Positions 9,329-21,122 of a stretch of DNA of 64,000 nt are shown in pieces (within the stretch, counting starts at the first letter, position 1; the number at the start of each line of letters is the position of its first letter). Origin of the DNA: Listeria floridensis FSL S10-1187 (GTDB lineage: Bacteria; Bacillota; Bacilli; Lactobacillales; Listeriaceae); contig NZ_AODF01000027.1 of NCBI RefSeq assembly GCF_000525875.1, positions 1 to 64,000 on the forward strand, in the 5' to 3' direction. The notes under the pieces are model-generated. The model saw only the letters and a program-made list of their open reading frames with translations. It made no database searches and was not told where the DNA came from. Made by a program: the position numbers and the translations under genes.

Positions 9329-11428
9329 TCATTCGTTATCTTTTTTATCTTCTTGCTTAGGCGCTTCCTCTTTCACTTCGCTTTCAGCAGGTTTTTCATC
9401 ACTTTCAAATTTCCGAGTAGCTTCTTCGCGATCTACTTCGTCTTCCGCTTTGGCTTCTTCTTTTTCCTCAGCAAAAGATTTTGGTTCAACGTCTTCAAAA
9501 GCTTTTGTATCTTTCTCAGAAGGATACTCATCAGCGACTACTTGATCGATGTCTGGAGGCATTACGCCGTCATCAAACAACGAACGAATTTGACGTGCAT
9601 CAAGTGTTTCCACTTCAAGCAAGGTTTCAGCAATTAACTTGTGCTGTTCTTGATGTTCTAAAATGATATTTTTAGCACGATCATAGCAGAAACGGATAAT
9701 ACTTTGAACTTCGGTATCAATTTCATATGCAATTTTATCTGAGAAGTCTTGACCATTACCAAAGTCGCGTCCCATAAATACTTGCCCGTTTCCAGATGAG
9801 AACTGAAGCGGTCCGATCTTATCGCTCATCCCCCACTCAGTTACCATGCGACGTGCAATCTCTGTTGCACGTTCAAAGTCATTACTTGCTCCTGTTGTCA
9901 CTTCGCCAAATGTAACCTCTTCGGCCACACGACCTCCAAGAAGACCTGTAATGCGGTCAAGAAGCTCAGGTTTCGACATAAGGAATCTGTCTTCTTTAGG
10001 AAGCATTACAGCATAACCGCCAGCTTGTCCACGTGGAACGATCGTTACTTTGTGAACTGTTTCAGCTTCATCAAGAACCATACCGACAATAGTATGTCCA
10101 CTTTCGTGATAAGCTACGATACGACGCTCTTTCTTCGAGATTACACGATTTTTCTTCGCAGGTCCGGCAATAACTCTGTCGGTTGCTTCATCAATATCGC
10201 TCATATCAATTTGTTTTTTATCTGCACGAGCTGCAACAAGCGCCGCTTCGTTTAATAAGTTTTCAAGATCTGCACCGGAAAATCCAGGCGTTCTTTGTGC
10301 TATCGCTTTTAAATCCACACTCTTCGCAAGCGGTTTGTTTCTCGCATGAACACGAAGAACTGCTTCACGCCCTTTAACATCTGGACGGTCTACCATAATT
10401 TGACGGTCAAAACGTCCTGGACGAAGAAGAGCTGGATCAAGTACATCCGCACGGTTAGTCGCTGCAATGATAATAATGCCTTCATTGCCGCTGAAACCAT
10501 CCATTTCAACTAAGAGCTGGTTAAGCGTTTGTTCACGTTCATCGTGACCGCCGCCCATTCCTGCTCCACGTTGACGACCTACAGCATCAATTTCATCGAT
10601 AAAGATAATACACGGCGCATTTTTCTTCGCATTTTCAAACAAATCACGAACACGGCTTGCACCGACACCGACGAACATTTCAACAAAGTCAGAACCACTG
10701 ATTGAGAAGAACGGAACACCCGCTTCGCCTGCTACTGCACGCGCTAAGAGTGTTTTACCTGTTCCTGGAGGTCCGACAAGCAGTACACCTTTCGGAATAC
10801 GCGCGCCTAAATCCGAGAACTTGCGCGGATCTTTAAGAAATTCTACGACTTCCACCAACTCTTGTTTTTCTTCATCCGCGCCGGCAACATCCGTAAAGCG
10901 AACTTTTTTCTTGTCGTCGTTGTAAAGTTTTGCCTTGCTCTTACCAAAGCTCATTACTTTTCCGCCGCCACCACCTTGGGATTGGCTCATCAAGAAGAAG
11001 AATAGAATGATGATGATCAGGAATGGAATAATGGATGAGAAGAATGTTACCCAACCGCTGTTTTGCTTAGCAGGTGTCACATCCATCTTTGCATTATTCT
11101 CATTTGACGCTGTTTGAATTTCTTTTAACAGCGAATCACTGCTTAGTGCGTATGTTGTAAAGGCTGTATCACTTTTACTTTGCCCAAGACCTTTTGAATC
11201 ATCGCTCTTGGAACTGCTTGAGGATTTAAATTCCCCTTCAATTGTATAGACACTTCGATCAGGTTGAATCGTAAATGATTTTACGTCCCCGTCTTGTAAT
11301 TTTGTCATAAACTCATTGTAGCTGATATCTTTCGCAGCTTCTTTATTGGTGTTAAAGGAAGCAACAATCCCGATGATCACGAGAAAAATTATGACATAAA
11401 ATATCGCATTTCTAAAAAATCTGTTCAT
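9329..11428 (-). CDS. ftsH: ATP-dependent zinc metalloprotease FtsH
   Basis: Membrane-anchored AAA+ protease that degrades misfolded membrane proteins and regulators. The 699-residue protein has a first transmembrane helix at about residues 8-25, an extracytoplasmic domain, a second helix at about 127-147, a glycine-rich linker, the Walker A motif GPPGTGKT (about 220), Walker [13 protein letters not shown], the second region of homology ([13 protein letters not shown]) and the zinc site HESGH. The C-terminal 70 residues are a charged Glu/Lys-rich tail. The ATG has an AGGAGGTAAGGA ribosome-binding site. It lies downstream of tilS/hprT as in Bacillus and Listeria but is separated by about 320 bp and probably has its own promoter. 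Confidence 0.97.
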   Translation of the reverse strand: MNRFFRNAIFYVIIFLVIIGIVASFNTNKEAAKDISYNEFMTKLQDGDVKSFTIQPDRSVYTIEGEFKSSSSSKSDDSKGLGQSKSDTAFTTYALSSDSLLKEIQTASNENNAKMDVTPAKQNSGWVTFFSSIIPFLIIIILFFFLMSQSQGGGGGKVMSFGKSKAKLYNDDKKKVRFTDVAGADEEKQELVEVVEFLKDPRKFSDLGARIPKGVLLVGPPGTGKTLLARAVAGEAGVPFFSISGSDFVEMFVGVGASRVRDLFENAKKNAPCIIFIDEIDAVGRQRGAGMGGGHDEREQTLNQLLVEMDGFSGNEGIIIIAATNRADVLDPALLRPGRFDRQIMVDRPDVKGREAVLRVHARNKPLAKSVDLKAIAQRTPGFSGADLENLLNEAALVAARADKKQIDMSDIDEATDRVIAGPAKKNRVISKKERRIVAYHESGHTIVGMVLDEAETVHKVTIVPRGQAGGYAVMLPKEDRFLMSKPELLDRITGLLGGRVAEEVTFGEVTTGASNDFERATEIARRMVTEWGMSDKIGPLQFSSGNGQVFMGRDFGNGQDFSDKIAYEIDTEVQSIIRFCYDRAKNIILEHQEQHKLIAETLLEVETLDARQIRSLFDDGVMPPDIDQVVADEYPSEKDTKAFEDVEPKSFAEEKEEAKAEDEVDREEATRKFESDEKPAESEVKEEAPKQEDKKDNE

Positions 11429-11747
11429 TCCTTACCTCCTCCCACGCAAGAGCTTGGATTGATCGTTTCAAAATTTTCTTAAAGGAACAGCATATTGCAT
11501 TACTTTATTCCCTAGATTTTCCGAAAAACACATCCTAAGTTGAAGTTCTCTTACGAAGATTCATTTATTAGTAATTTTTACACTTAAAAATAGGGTTTGC
11601 CAGTTAAAAAACTAAGACTAATCATAGCATAACGAGCAGCCCTTGCCTAATAATTTGCCCGTTTTCCAGGCAATTTTATTTCAAAAATTGAAGTATTTTT
11701 TTCTTCTTTATATTTTACCGAAAAAAATCGGAGATGTGAACTAGAAA
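11429..11747. other. tilS/hprT-ftsH intergenic region
   Basis: 319 bp without a credible ORF. On the minus strand an extended -10 (TGC-TATGAT, 11629-11621) is the best ftsH promoter candidate, leaving a leader of nearly 190 nt before the ATG. A weak GC stem (TTGCC/GGCAA, 11654-11672) lies upstream. No CIRCE or CtsR-type repeat was found by eye. Confidence 0.4.
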
Positions 11748-13689
11748 TTACTCAGCATAGATTTCTGGTTTTAACACGCCAATATAAGGAAGATTCCGGT
11801 ATTTCTCAGCGAAATCAAGGCCATATCCGACTACAAATTCGTTAGGAACAACGAAGCCGACGTAATCTGCATCAATTTCGACATTGCGACCTTCTGGTTT
11901 ATCCAGCAGTGTCACAAGCTTTACAGATTTGGCTTTGCGGTATTTGATCATTTCAACCAAATAGCTAAGTGTCCGACCACTATCAATGATGTCTTCAACA
12001 ATTAGCACATCTCGGCCTTCGACAGAAGTATTTAAATCCTTAATAATTTTCACTTCTCCAGAGGAAACCATCCCGCCTCCGTAGCTTGAAACATCCATGA
12101 AGTCCATTTCAAGATACGTGTCCACTCGTTTCATCAAGTCGGTCATAAATGGTGTGGCACCTTTTAACACGCCCACTACAAGCGGGTTACGCCCTTCATA
12201 TTCTGTCGTTAGTTCTGCACCAAGTTCACGAATTTTCTCTTGAATTTCTTCTTCACTGAACAGCACTTTTTGAATATCATCATGCATACTCATTTTTCCT
12301 CCTAAATTTTTGCGATATCGAATTATATATTGTTTCTTTTCGCGACTCGGTTTTGTGTCTTGATTCGATTTTTTCACTCCCGGAATCCATAAAATCTGCC
12401 CTGTAAAATCTGTGACTACTGGAAGGCTATCCCGCAAGTATCGCGGCACTTTTTCACTAATGAAAATGTCTTTCAGTTTCTTTGTTCCACCGCTTCCTTT
12501 GAGCTTCATTCTATCGCCAGGAAGCCGCGTTCTCACGATAAGCGGCAATGTCACTTGATCGGCATCTACTATAATTCCGTTAAGCCAGATGTTTGCACAG
12601 CTGAACTTTTTTGCCTCATTTTGAGTTCGGAACCATCAAGCAGTGCAATTCGATCTCCTGGTTCCAATTGATGATAGAACTCTTGCACTTTCATTTCTTT
12701 TGGAAAATGAGCTTCAAGATCATCATAAACTCGGCGAACAAGTAAACCTTTCGGTAAATTCAGCTGCGCCGATGGATTGTCACGCTGAACAATTGTTAAA
12801 ATTTCTGCCACATGTTTTGCTGAAATTTCCTTGATTGTCTCGCCCTTATACAGGTATTTTAATAGTAAATGAATTAAGCGCCGTTGTAAAGGAAAGGCCA
12901 AATTTTTTTATCCCTGTTACGCTTAATTTGGCATGATTTTCACTTACTTCGCCAAGCTCCGTAAATTTCTGCTGTGCGAGTTCGGCAAGAAAGTCCATAT
13001 CGGACTGATTTTCGCTTGAAAAGCGGGAAAAATGTTCATATAAGCGAGGATTTTCTTTTCTCAAAAGCGGAATAATATTTTCGCGGAAACGATTTCTTGT
13101 GTAGAGCGGGCTACGATTTGTCTCGTCCACACAATACGGTAGGTTATGTTCATGTGCGTATGCTAAAATGTCCGTTTTGCTTTCTTCTAAAAAAGGACGA
13201 ATCAGCTGACCGAAACGCATTTCCCGTACTGGTCTCATGCCAGAGAAGCCACTCCCAGTACTGCCGCGAACTAGGCGCATCAATATTGTTTCGATTTGAT
13301 CATCTGCATGATGTCCGACAACCACTTTATCGAGTGCTTCTGCTTGCAGAATCTCTTCAAAAAATTGATAGCGGAGCTTTCTTGCTGCTTCTTCTAAGCT
13401 AAGATGCTCTTTTTCTTGTAGTGCCTTTACATCGACTGTCTTTTCAAAAAAAAGGCAATTTATAGTTAGCTGCAAACTCTGCTACAAGCTGTTTTTCCGC
13501 CTCGCTTTCCGTGCGTAGCGAATGGTTTACATGTGCTACACTGATATTTCCTTTGTGAAATTGTAGCAAAAAATGCAGTAACGCCAAAGAATCCGGTCCC
13601 CCAGAAACCGCTACAAGCAATTTCTCATTTGGCCGGATTAAATCATATTTGACTATGTATTTTTGGACGCGCCTTGAAAATTCATCCAT
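11748..13689 (-). CDS. tilS/hprT: Bifunctional tRNA(Ile)-lysidine synthase / hypoxanthine-guanine phosphoribosyltransferase (three frameshifts)
   Basis: The N-terminal half modifies the C34 wobble base of tRNA-Ile(CAU) to lysidine; the C-terminal half salvages hypoxanthine and guanine. The PP-loop motif [12 protein letters not shown] (about residues 28-39), [10 protein letters not shown] and RPFLEESK mark Til[15 protein letters not shown] marks the PRPP site of HPRT. The TilS C-terminal domain ([10 protein letters not shown]) runs in frame into HPRT with no stop. Indels at 13446-13453 (eight A, seven expected), 12900-12909 and 12607-12612 (six T, seven expected) split the gene. Corrected, it has 646 residues, close to the roughly 648-residue fused TilS/HprT recalled for L. 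monocytogenes. An internal AGGAGG before an ATG at 12293 could also give HprT alone (181 residues). Confidence 0.9.
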
Positions 13690-13712
13690 TCTAAAAATAC
13701 CTTTCCTTTAGA

Positions 13713-13745
13713 AAATAAGGATGGGGAAATGAAGACCCATCCTTA
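13713..13745 (-). terminator. S1-domain gene terminator
   Basis: Hairpin AAGGATGGG / CCCATCCTT followed by TTATTTT on the minus strand, between the S1-domain gene and tilS. Confidence 0.7.
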
Positions 13746-13766
13746 CTCAAACTTTATGCTTACGAA

Positions 13767-14189
13767 TTAACCGCGTCTTGCACCGCGGCCTCCGCGTTTC
13801 GATTCAGTTTGGCGCTTAATTGTTGAAAGTCTTTCATCACTGTCCTTCAAGAATTTAGCCATTATGTCTTCAAAACCTTCTGGCTGTTTTGCTTGAGCCG
13901 CCGGTTTTTTATTGAAGCGCGGTTTTTTTTCATAACTTCGTTCTGGACGCGGACGATCCACCGCCTTACGAATAGAAAGACCAATCTTGCCGTCATCCCC
14001 AACATTCATTACTTTAACTGTAACTTCATCCCCGACAGTTAAAATATCGTTAATATCTTTGACATAGTTGTCTGCAACTTCACTAATGTGGACTAAACCT
14101 GTTTTACCGCCTTCCAGCTCAACAAATGCCCCAAAATTAGTAATCCCTGTAACCTTCCCTTGTAACTTGTTGCCCACTTCAATCGACAT
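13767..14189 (-). CDS. yabR: S1 RNA-binding domain protein (YabR-like)
   Basis: 140 residues. An S1 domain occupies about residues 5-75 (GNKLQGKVTGITNFGAFVEL, VGDEVTVKVMNVGDDGKIGLS), followed by a basic, disordered tail rich in Lys, Arg and Pro that ends RGGRGARRG, suggesting RNA or ribosome binding. A strong AAGGAGGAAG ribosome-binding site precedes the ATG. It sits between divIC and tilS, as B. subtilis yabR does. Its precise role is not established in the sequence. Confidence 0.88.
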   Translation of the reverse strand: MSIEVGNKLQGKVTGITNFGAFVELEGGKTGLVHISEVADNYVKDINDILTVGDEVTVKVMNVGDDGKIGLSIRKAVDRPRPERSYEKKPRFNKKPAAQAKQPEGFEDIMAKFLKDSDERLSTIKRQTESKRGGRGARRG

Positions 14190-14293
14190 AAAAAAAAAGC
14201 TTCCTCCTTAAAAATTCACTCTATACAGCTTAATTATAACGGTAAAAATAAAGGTGTCAATCACTCAAACTCGTGAAAATCAACAAATTTCAT

Positions 14294-14683
14294 TTAGATG
14301 TTGACTTTTTTTTTCTCCAGATCAGTCGGTGTATTAAATATGATTTCTCCCTCTTTCGATAAATAATACTCGCTTCTGGCTAACTTTGCTATGTATTCAT
14401 CATCGTGCAGCTTACTAATTTGTGCTTTGAGCTGCCTCTCTTCCGTTTTTGCATCTGCTAACTTTTGCTCTACTTTTACCTTCTCAGCTTGCTTATTTTT
14501 CAACAGCAAAGCTTGCTTGGTGTAAGTAATAAAAACGGCTGCAAAAGCAATTACCAGTACAGCAAGGAGTACAGCCAGTCTTCTGGCCAGGGCAACGCGA
14601 TGACGACTCCTCACTTTGTGAAGGTTTTCTCTATCTTTGATATAACGATTCTGCATACGCGTGACCGTCTTCTCATTTTTCAT
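14294..14683 (-). CDS. divIC: Cell division protein DivIC
   Basis: Bitopic septum protein that works with FtsL and DivIB in the divisome. The start is ATG at 14683 (MKNEKTV) because GAGGAGGTG lies 8 bp upstream; a longer in-frame extension lacks a ribosome-binding site. The 129-residue protein has a basic cytoplasmic N-terminus, one transmembrane helix (about residues 36-54, LAVLLAVLVIAFAAVFITYT), then a heptad-rich coiled coil (KQAEKVKVEQKLADAKTEE) and the DivIC/FtsL-family end with DDEYIAKLARSEYYLSKEGE. Confidence 0.92.
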   Translation of the reverse strand: MKNEKTVTRMQNRYIKDRENLHKVRSRHRVALARRLAVLLAVLVIAFAAVFITYTKQALLLKNKQAEKVKVEQKLADAKTEERQLKAQISKLHDDEYIAKLARSEYYLSKEGEIIFNTPTDLEKKKVNI

Positions 14684-14822
14684 CCATCGCACCTCCTCTA
14701 CGTTTAGCAAAAAATTTCTGACAGGTCAAAAAGGTTTCTTGTTATGATGATATCAATAATTTCACAATTTGTCCATTGGCAACCAACAAATCCCGACACT
14801 TTTTATCAGTCTTTTAAAATAG

Positions 14823-14852
14823 AAAAAACGGCCTAAACTTCTTAAGGCCGTT
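14823..14852 (-). terminator. rqcP terminator
   Basis: Hairpin AACGGCCTTAAG / TTTAGGCCGTT followed by six T on the minus strand, separating rqcP from divIC. Confidence 0.75.
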
Positions 14853-14857
14853 CATCA

Positions 14858-15133
14858 TTAGTCTTGATCATTTCGTACTTCACTTACAATTTTATACATT
14901 TCAGTTGCGGTTTCTTTACGTGCATTTTCCTCAAGTCGCTCAATTGTTGCTGTTACAGTTTTTGGTCCAAATCTGATAACAAGCTCATCACCGACTTTTA
15001 CATTTGTCCCCGGTTTTGCTACGGTTCCATTGACCATAATTCGACCTTTTTCTGCTACTTCTTTTGCTACCGTACGGCGTTTAATCAACCGAGATACTTT
15101 TAAAAATTTATCTAAACGCATAAGTTGAGCCAT
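14858..15133 (-). CDS. rqcP: S4-domain RNA-binding protein RqcP (YabO)
   Basis: About 91 residues, almost entirely one S4 domain (MRLDKFLKVSRLIKRRTVAK, then GRIMVNGTVAKPGTNVKVGD). B. subtilis RqcP (YabO) works with RqcH in tailing stalled nascent chains with alanine on the 50S subunit. The start at MAQL (15133) is preferred because AAAGGTGG lies about 7 bp upstream. The sporulation genes yabP and yabQ that follow it in Bacillus are absent, consistent with a non-sporulating Listeria. Confidence 0.9.
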   Translation of the reverse strand: MAQLMRLDKFLKVSRLIKRRTVAKEVAEKGRIMVNGTVAKPGTNVKVGDELVIRFGPKTVTATIERLEENARKETATEMYKIVSEVRNDQD

Positions 15134-15146
15134 TTTCATTCCACCT

Positions 15147-16739
15147 TTATTGTTTTTTGACTAGTTTGCGACTAAGCGCGTATAGTTTCGTTCCAAATGG
15201 TAAATAAATAAAATCATGTGATTCAAGCAGTTTATAGCGTAACGTGAAAACAAGAAAAACCATACCACCTAAGAGACTTGAAATTAATGCTTGGAAGGCG
15301 CTGCCGGTTCTTGAAGTTAGCGGGAGAAACGCTTCCCAGAGGACCGGGATGACTGTCATGAAAAGAAGAGCCAAGGCGAGCTTCAGCAAAATAGATCGGT
15401 TAACAAACGGAACTGGAAGATTCTGTTTTAGTGCGTAATAAGAAATGATGAGGACTACGAGAAGTCCAATAATCGTCGAGATAGATGATCCGAGTGTTGC
15501 TAAACTTGGAACGAGCCAAGCGTTTGCTACAATTTTGGCGACAAGTCCAGCGATGACTGCTACAGCCGGAACTGCAATCTTGCCGAATCCTTGGAGGATA
15601 CTGCTCATCATGATGATTAGCGAGCTTAAAAAGACTGCTGGCATGAACATTTGGAGAACAAAAGTCCCATCACTCGTTTCAAACAGCATTTGGTTAAGCG
15701 GACGCATGATTGCAATTAATCCGACGGTTTCTGCACCGGATAATATCAAAGTGATCTTCATCGCAAGTAAGACTGAACGCTCAAGCTGTCTTTGTTCTCC
15801 CCGAACGCGTGCAGCGGTTACCATCGGAACAAGTGCTAACGCAAGTCCTGAGGAAAGGACAAGCCCAAGTTGCAAAATCGGTTGTCCTCTGTCGTATACC
15901 CCTTTGAGCGATTTTGCAATCAAATCTGGGATACCGCCTTCTGCCATTAAGCGATAAACTTGAAAGGAATCTGCTAGTTGGAACAAGATCAGCATAGCAC
16001 TGACGGTACATATGGCCAAGCTTTGTCTTAAAAACTCGCGGCCGATTCCACGCTTTTCGGTTCTGTTCGGTGAGACGGCCCAGATTTTCAAACTGCCTTT
16101 TGAAAGTCTTTTTTTATAAAAAGTCTGCAGTAAAAATATGGCTGCAAGTCCGCCAAACACTGCACCACTCATTGCATAGCTCCCTGCTTCAACCAAGCTT
16201 CGTCCGCTATGAATCGCGATCCATGCGCCGAGTAAAATCACGCCGACGCGAATCACCTGTTCGACAGTTTGGGACACGGCTGTCGGTGTCATGTCGTCTT
16301 GTCCTTGGAAATAGCCTCGAAAGAAAGCGAGGCGAGGTGTGAGTAGAAAGACAAAGCTGACAACGCGGATGGGGTCACTCAGTTCCACATCTCCCATCAA
16401 GACAGCAAAAAAGTCTGCACCGAAGAACAGTATCACGAAGATGGTAATTCCAAGCACTTTTAGGGTACGATTGACTGATTGCAAAATGATTTGCTGAGCG
16501 CGTAAATCGCCTTCTTTTTCCGCCATCATTTTTGAAATCACGACTGGAAAACCGCCAAGCGCGAGCGTCATCGCAATACCGTAAATCGGATATACTTGTT
16601 GAAAAATATAGAAGCCAACGTCACCAACCATATTTTGGAACGGAACACGATAAACAGCACTTAAAATTTTTGAGATGAGCGACGCAATCGTCAGTAAAAG
16701 TGCACCGCGCATTAAATTTTTAATGGAGCGTTCTGACAT
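15147..16739 (-). CDS. MOP-superfamily polysaccharide/lipid flippase (YabM/SpoVB/MurJ-like)
   Basis: 530-residue integral membrane protein with about 14 hydrophobic segments. It begins with the family N-terminus ALLLTIASLISKILSAVYRV and contains FQQVYPIYGIAMTLALGGFP and a central RGYFQGQDDMTPTAVSQ loop. The family exports lipid-linked saccharides; MurJ-type members flip lipid II. Its position just upstream of rqcP and downstream of mfd corresponds to B. subtilis yabM. Whether this copy moves lipid II or another precursor cannot be decided here. AAAGGCGG precedes the ATG. Confidence 0.88.
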   Translation of the reverse strand: MSERSIKNLMRGALLLTIASLISKILSAVYRVPFQNMVGDVGFYIFQQVYPIYGIAMTLALGGFPVVISKMMAEKEGDLRAQQIILQSVNRTLKVLGITIFVILFFGADFFAVLMGDVELSDPIRVVSFVFLLTPRLAFFRGYFQGQDDMTPTAVSQTVEQVIRVGVILLGAWIAIHSGRSLVEAGSYAMSGAVFGGLAAIFLLQTFYKKRLSKGSLKIWAVSPNRTEKRGIGREFLRQSLAICTVSAMLILFQLADSFQVYRLMAEGGIPDLIAKSLKGVYDRGQPILQLGLVLSSGLALALVPMVTAARVRGEQRQLERSVLLAMKITLILSGAETVGLIAIMRPLNQMLFETSDGTFVLQMFMPAVFLSSLIIMMSSILQGFGKIAVPAVAVIAGLVAKIVANAWLVPSLATLGSSISTIIGLLVVLIISYYALKQNLPVPFVNRSILLKLALALLFMTVIPVLWEAFLPLTSRTGSAFQALISSLLGGMVFLVFTLRYKLLESHDFIYLPFGTKLYALSRKLVKKQ

Positions 16740-16788
16740 ACCTTGCCGCCTTTCTGCTTTTAAGCCGAGTTTTGCGGTAAAACTTTTT

Positions 16789-19700
16789 CTAAGCTTTTCC
16801 TGCCGGATCTTCTTCTTTTAAAGCGCTCTTTAAATTTTTAGTCAGTGTTTTGACGTTGAACAGCCATTCTTGGAGCGATTTATTTTGAATATTCATTGTC
16901 AGTTTTAAGGCGGTACCATCCATTCCAACACCGACGGAACGCCCAAATTCAGCGATAACTTCCATCACAAGATCCCCGCGAATCCGTTTTGTACCTTCTT
17001 CAGAAAATAAAATTGTAATCTTTTTAGCTTCTTCTTTAATTTGTTCGATTCCAACTGCCAGAGCATGAATCCGTAGTTCGGTCGCACTAAAGAGATACTC
17101 CACTTCTTCTGGATATTCACCGAAGCGGTCTATCATATCGCTTTGCAAGCTTTCAAGTTCTTCTTCGGTTGTCACATTACGGAAGCGTTTGTACATCTCG
17201 ATTTTTTGACGGCTATCTGTGATGTAGTACTCGGGAATGTAAGCATCAATTTGGATATCAATCTCAACCGGCAGTACTTCTTCTTGCTTCTCTTCTTTCG
17301 GACGGCGAGCTTCGATTGCATCTTTAAGCATTTGCGAATAGAGATCAAAACCGACAGAATCAATGAAACCGTGTTGCTGTGCTCCAAGAATATTTCCAGC
17401 TCCGCGGATCGATAAATCACGCATGGCAACTTTAAATCCTGATCCAAGTTCGGTAAATTCTTTGATCGCTTGGAGGCGTTTTTCTGCTTCTTCACGTAAA
17501 ATCTTATCTTTTTGGTACATGAAATAAGCGTAAGCAATCCGGTTCCAGCGTCCTACACGTCCTCGCAGCTGATAAAGCTGAGATAATCCCATGTGATCGG
17601 CATTTTGAACGAACAATGTATTAACGTTTGGAATATCTACTCCGGTTTCGATGATCGTCGTCGTGACGAGTACGTCGTATTCTCCTTCAAGGAAACTCAA
17701 AATGACGGACTCGAGCTCAGATTCTGACATTTGACCGTGCGCAACGGCAACGCGCGCATCAGGAACAAGCGCGCTGATTTCATCTGCTTTTTTAAGAATG
17801 GTTTCAACGCGATTATAGAGATAGTATACTTGTCCGTCACGAGCCAGTTCACGTTCAATCGCCTCACGAATTAATACGTTGTTTTGCTCGGTTACGTAGG
17901 TTTGTACTGGGAAACGGTTAGCCGGCGGTGTTTCAATGACCGACAAGTCGCGTACGCCGAGCATCGACATATGCAAAGTTCGCGGAATCGGAGTAGCTGT
18001 CAAGGTAAGTACATCTATTTTTGAACGAATTTGTTTGATTTTCTCTTTATGGGTAACACCAAATCGCTGTTCTTCATCGACAACTAAAAAACCAAGATCA
18101 CGATATTTTACGTCTTTTGAAAGCAGACGGTGGGTACCGACTACGATATCAACGGTTCCATTCGCCAATCCTTTTATGGTTTCGTTTTGCTCTTTACGCG
18201 TTCTAAAGCGACTGAGTAGTCCAATGTTAACAGGGAAGCCTTGGAAACGCTCTTTCATTGTTTCGTAATGCTGTTGTGCCAAAATGGTTGTTGGAACAAG
18301 AAAGGCAACTTGTTTGCCGTCCATCATTGCTTTAAATGCAGCCCGGAGCGCCACTTCTGTTTTCCCATAACCAACATCTCCGACTAGAAGGCGATCCATC
18401 GGCCTGATTCGTTCCATATCTTTTTTGATTTCTTTAATGGAACGGGCTTGATCTTCTGTTTCTTGATAAGGAAATGAGTCTTCAAATTCGCGCTGCATAT
18501 CACTGTCAGGGCTGAAAGCAAAACCTTGTTCTGCTTCGCGCTCTGCATATAACTTAATCAAATCGTCTGCAATGTCTTGAACGGAAGCTTTGACTTTTGT
18601 TTTGACACGTTTCCATTCGCTACCACCCAGTTTATTAAGTTTCGGAGCTTTCCCTTCGGCACCAACGTACTTTTGCACAAGATCAAGCTGCTCAACTGGA
18701 ATGAATAGTTTATCTTCGCCTTGATAGACAAGTAGCAGATAATCTTTATGGACACCGCTTATTTCTAAGGTTTCCATACCTACGTAGCGCGCAATTCCAT
18801 GATTGATATGGACAACGTAATCGCCAACCTTTAGTTCTGAATAACTTTGAATTCGTTCTGCATTCGATAACTTCTGGCGTTTTTTTGGTTTTTTTTCGCG
18901 CGCTTATTGAACAACTCGGTTTCACTGATGATGGCCACTTTTGAAAGTGGAAGTTCAAAGCCATTTTGGAAACTACCGATCACGAATTGAATGACACCGA
19001 ATTTCGGTACGTCTTCTTCACGCTTTAGGATGACGCTTTCCATATCGTAATCGGAAAGTGTTTGTTGCATTTTTTCGGCGCGTTCAATTGATGGCGCTAA
19101 AATCACGACTGCGTAATTATTTTTATTCCAACTTTTGGTTTCAGTTTGGAGGACTGACATTTGTCCGTGAAATTGCTGCATTTGCTTGTAAACAAAATTG
19201 GTTGTTTTTGATACGCGCAAACTTCCTTGTGTTTTTTGAAACAGCGTTAGATAGATTTTAGGCGCACGACTTTCTTCTATTAAATTGCGAAAATGATGAC
19301 CTAGTTCGACGTCGCGGACGGTTTCAAGCCGGCTCAAGGTTTCAGTTTGCCATTCAGCTTCTTCACGTTCTAATCGTTCATCGGTTTCTTGTATGCGGGC
19401 AAATTCGTCTAGCACGAGCATGGCGTTTTTTGACGCATAATCTAGAAGAGACGCCGGGTCAGGATACGCGAGGCCAATGTATTTGAAAAACAAATCTGGT
19501 TTGATTCCGGAGCGAAGCAGTTCAAGGTCAACTTCGATGTTATCCACGAGCGCTTCTTTATCTTCTTGGTTCTTCATATTTTTCAAGGTACCCGCAAGTC
19601 CTTTTTCAAGTCGTTTGACGATATCTGGGAAATAAGCCTGCTCAAGCAAGATTTCTGTGGCAGGCAAAATTTGAAATTCTTCGATTTTATTTTGCGACCG

Positions 19701-20336
19701 CTGGGTTTCAACGTCAAAATAGCGCAACGAATCAATTTCGGTATCAAATAATTCGATTCGAATCGGATATTCTTCTGTGATCGGGTAAACGTCAATGATG
19801 CCGCCCCGCACACTGAATTCTCCAGGGGTATTTACCATACCGCTCATTGTATAGCCCATTGTTACTAGGTTCGCTTTTAACTCTTCAGGGTCAATTTCTT
19901 CACCTTGAACAAGCTTCACGTTGTATTTTTCCCAGAGTGAAACTGGTGGTAACAGTTTGCGGAAGCCGGATACGGGCACAACGACAATCCCAGGCTGTTT
20001 TGAAAGCAGGAATTCGAGTGCTTCAACGCGCTGACCTCGCAGTTCAGGGCTTGAGACACTTAACTCGGATGAAATGAGTTCATCAGCCGGATATAGAAAC
20101 AACCGGTCGCTATCCATCAGTGACAAAAGGTCATCGTATAGTTTTTGCGCATGGTATAGATTATGTGTGACAAGTAAGATCGGACGCTTTGTTGCGCCTT
20201 CAATTACGCTCGCAAAAAGCGCTCGCGCCGAGCCGGAAAGACCCGTGACCAGCTGGGATTCATTTTTATTATCAACCGCTTTGACGATATCGCGGATTTC
20301 TTTTTGTTCATAGATCAGCTGTTTCAAGCCTTTCAA
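16789..20336 (-). CDS. mfd: Transcription-repair coupling factor (one frameshift)
   Basis: Removes stalled RNA polymerase and recruits UvrA. The N-terminal fragment (20336-18831) has the UvrB-like module ([32 protein letters not shown]). The C-terminal fragment has the RNA-polymerase-interaction domain ([16 protein letters not shown] appears when the frame is restored), the RecG-like motor with Walker [31 protein letters not shown] and QLRGRVGR, and the TRCF C-terminal domain. The break is a run of eight T at 18889-18896; nine give continuous sequence and 1182 residues, the normal length. The start is TTG at 20336 with GGAGAGG upstream. Confidence 0.95.
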
Positions 20337-20412
20337 TACAATCCTCTCCTTTGTCCAAAAACTGCTTTCATTATCTTTCTGAAAATTCCTTCTTTATAAA
20401 ACAAGCAAGACA

Positions 20413-20451
20413 GCATGCCGAGGTTACCGTCTAGAGCCCGGTTCGGCATGC
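20413..20451 (-). terminator. Inverted repeat after pth, possible terminator
   Basis: GCATGCCGAA / TTCGGCATGC surrounds a GC-rich loop directly after the pth stop. The downstream T tract is weak (TGTCTTGCTTGTTTT), so termination may be partial, allowing transcription into mfd. Confidence 0.5.
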
Positions 20452-21006
20452 TTAATTATAGCGATTCATCACATCTAAAAAAGGAAGTTTTGTTGCATCT
20501 TCGATCGCATCTGCACTTTTTTTAATGGCATCAATAATCTCAGGCTGCTCTGCTTTAGCAAAGTCGCCGAGAACGTAATGGATGATTTCACCGCGTTCCG
20601 GACGATCAATTCCAACGCGAATCCGATTAAATTCTTGTGTTTTTAGATGGGCAATTAAAGAGCGCATCCCGTTATGACCACCAGCGCTTCCTTTTTGGCG
20701 CAATCTGATTTTTCCGATTGGCAAATCAAGATCATCATAGACGACGATCAAATCATCAATAGCAATATCGTAATAGTCCATCAGCGGCTTGACGCATTCA
20801 CCAGAGGCATTCATAAATGTAAGCGGCTTGACAAGCAGGACTTTTTCGCCACCTATGATTAGGCTGCTTGTCATCCCATTAAATTTCGTGCTTTTCCACG
20901 GAGTTTGAAATCTGTAGCTAAGTTCATCCACCACCATGAAGCCGGCATTATGCCGTGTTCGCTCATATTTTTTTCCTGGGTTTCCGAGCCCTACAATCAT
21001 TTTCAT
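20452..21006 (-). CDS. pth: Peptidyl-tRNA hydrolase
   Basis: Recycles peptidyl-tRNA released from ribosomes. The ATG at 21006 ([20 protein letters not shown]) is chosen because GGGGAG lies upstream; the in-frame 5' extension is not homologous. The 184-residue protein has the catalytic His region [24 protein letters not shown] (tRNA binding) and [20 protein letters not shown] (catalytic Asp). It lies between ctc and mfd as in Bacillus and Listeria. Confidence 0.96.
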   Translation of the reverse strand: MKMIVGLGNPGKKYERTRHNAGFMVVDELSYRFQTPWKSTKFNGMTSSLIIGGEKVLLVKPLTFMNASGECVKPLMDYYDIAIDDLIVVYDDLDLPIGKIRLRQKGSAGGHNGMRSLIAHLKTQEFNRIRVGIDRPERGEIIHYVLGDFAKAEQPEIIDAIKKSADAIEDATKLPFLDVMNRYN

Positions 21007-21122
21007 CGTTTTATTCTCCCCGCTCAACAAAACCACTTCAAAAATTGAACTGGTTTCTCTTTCCAATTATTTGTTTGATTATATCATGATTTTCACGGTT
21101 TTTAAAGTTCTCCCTCTTTACA

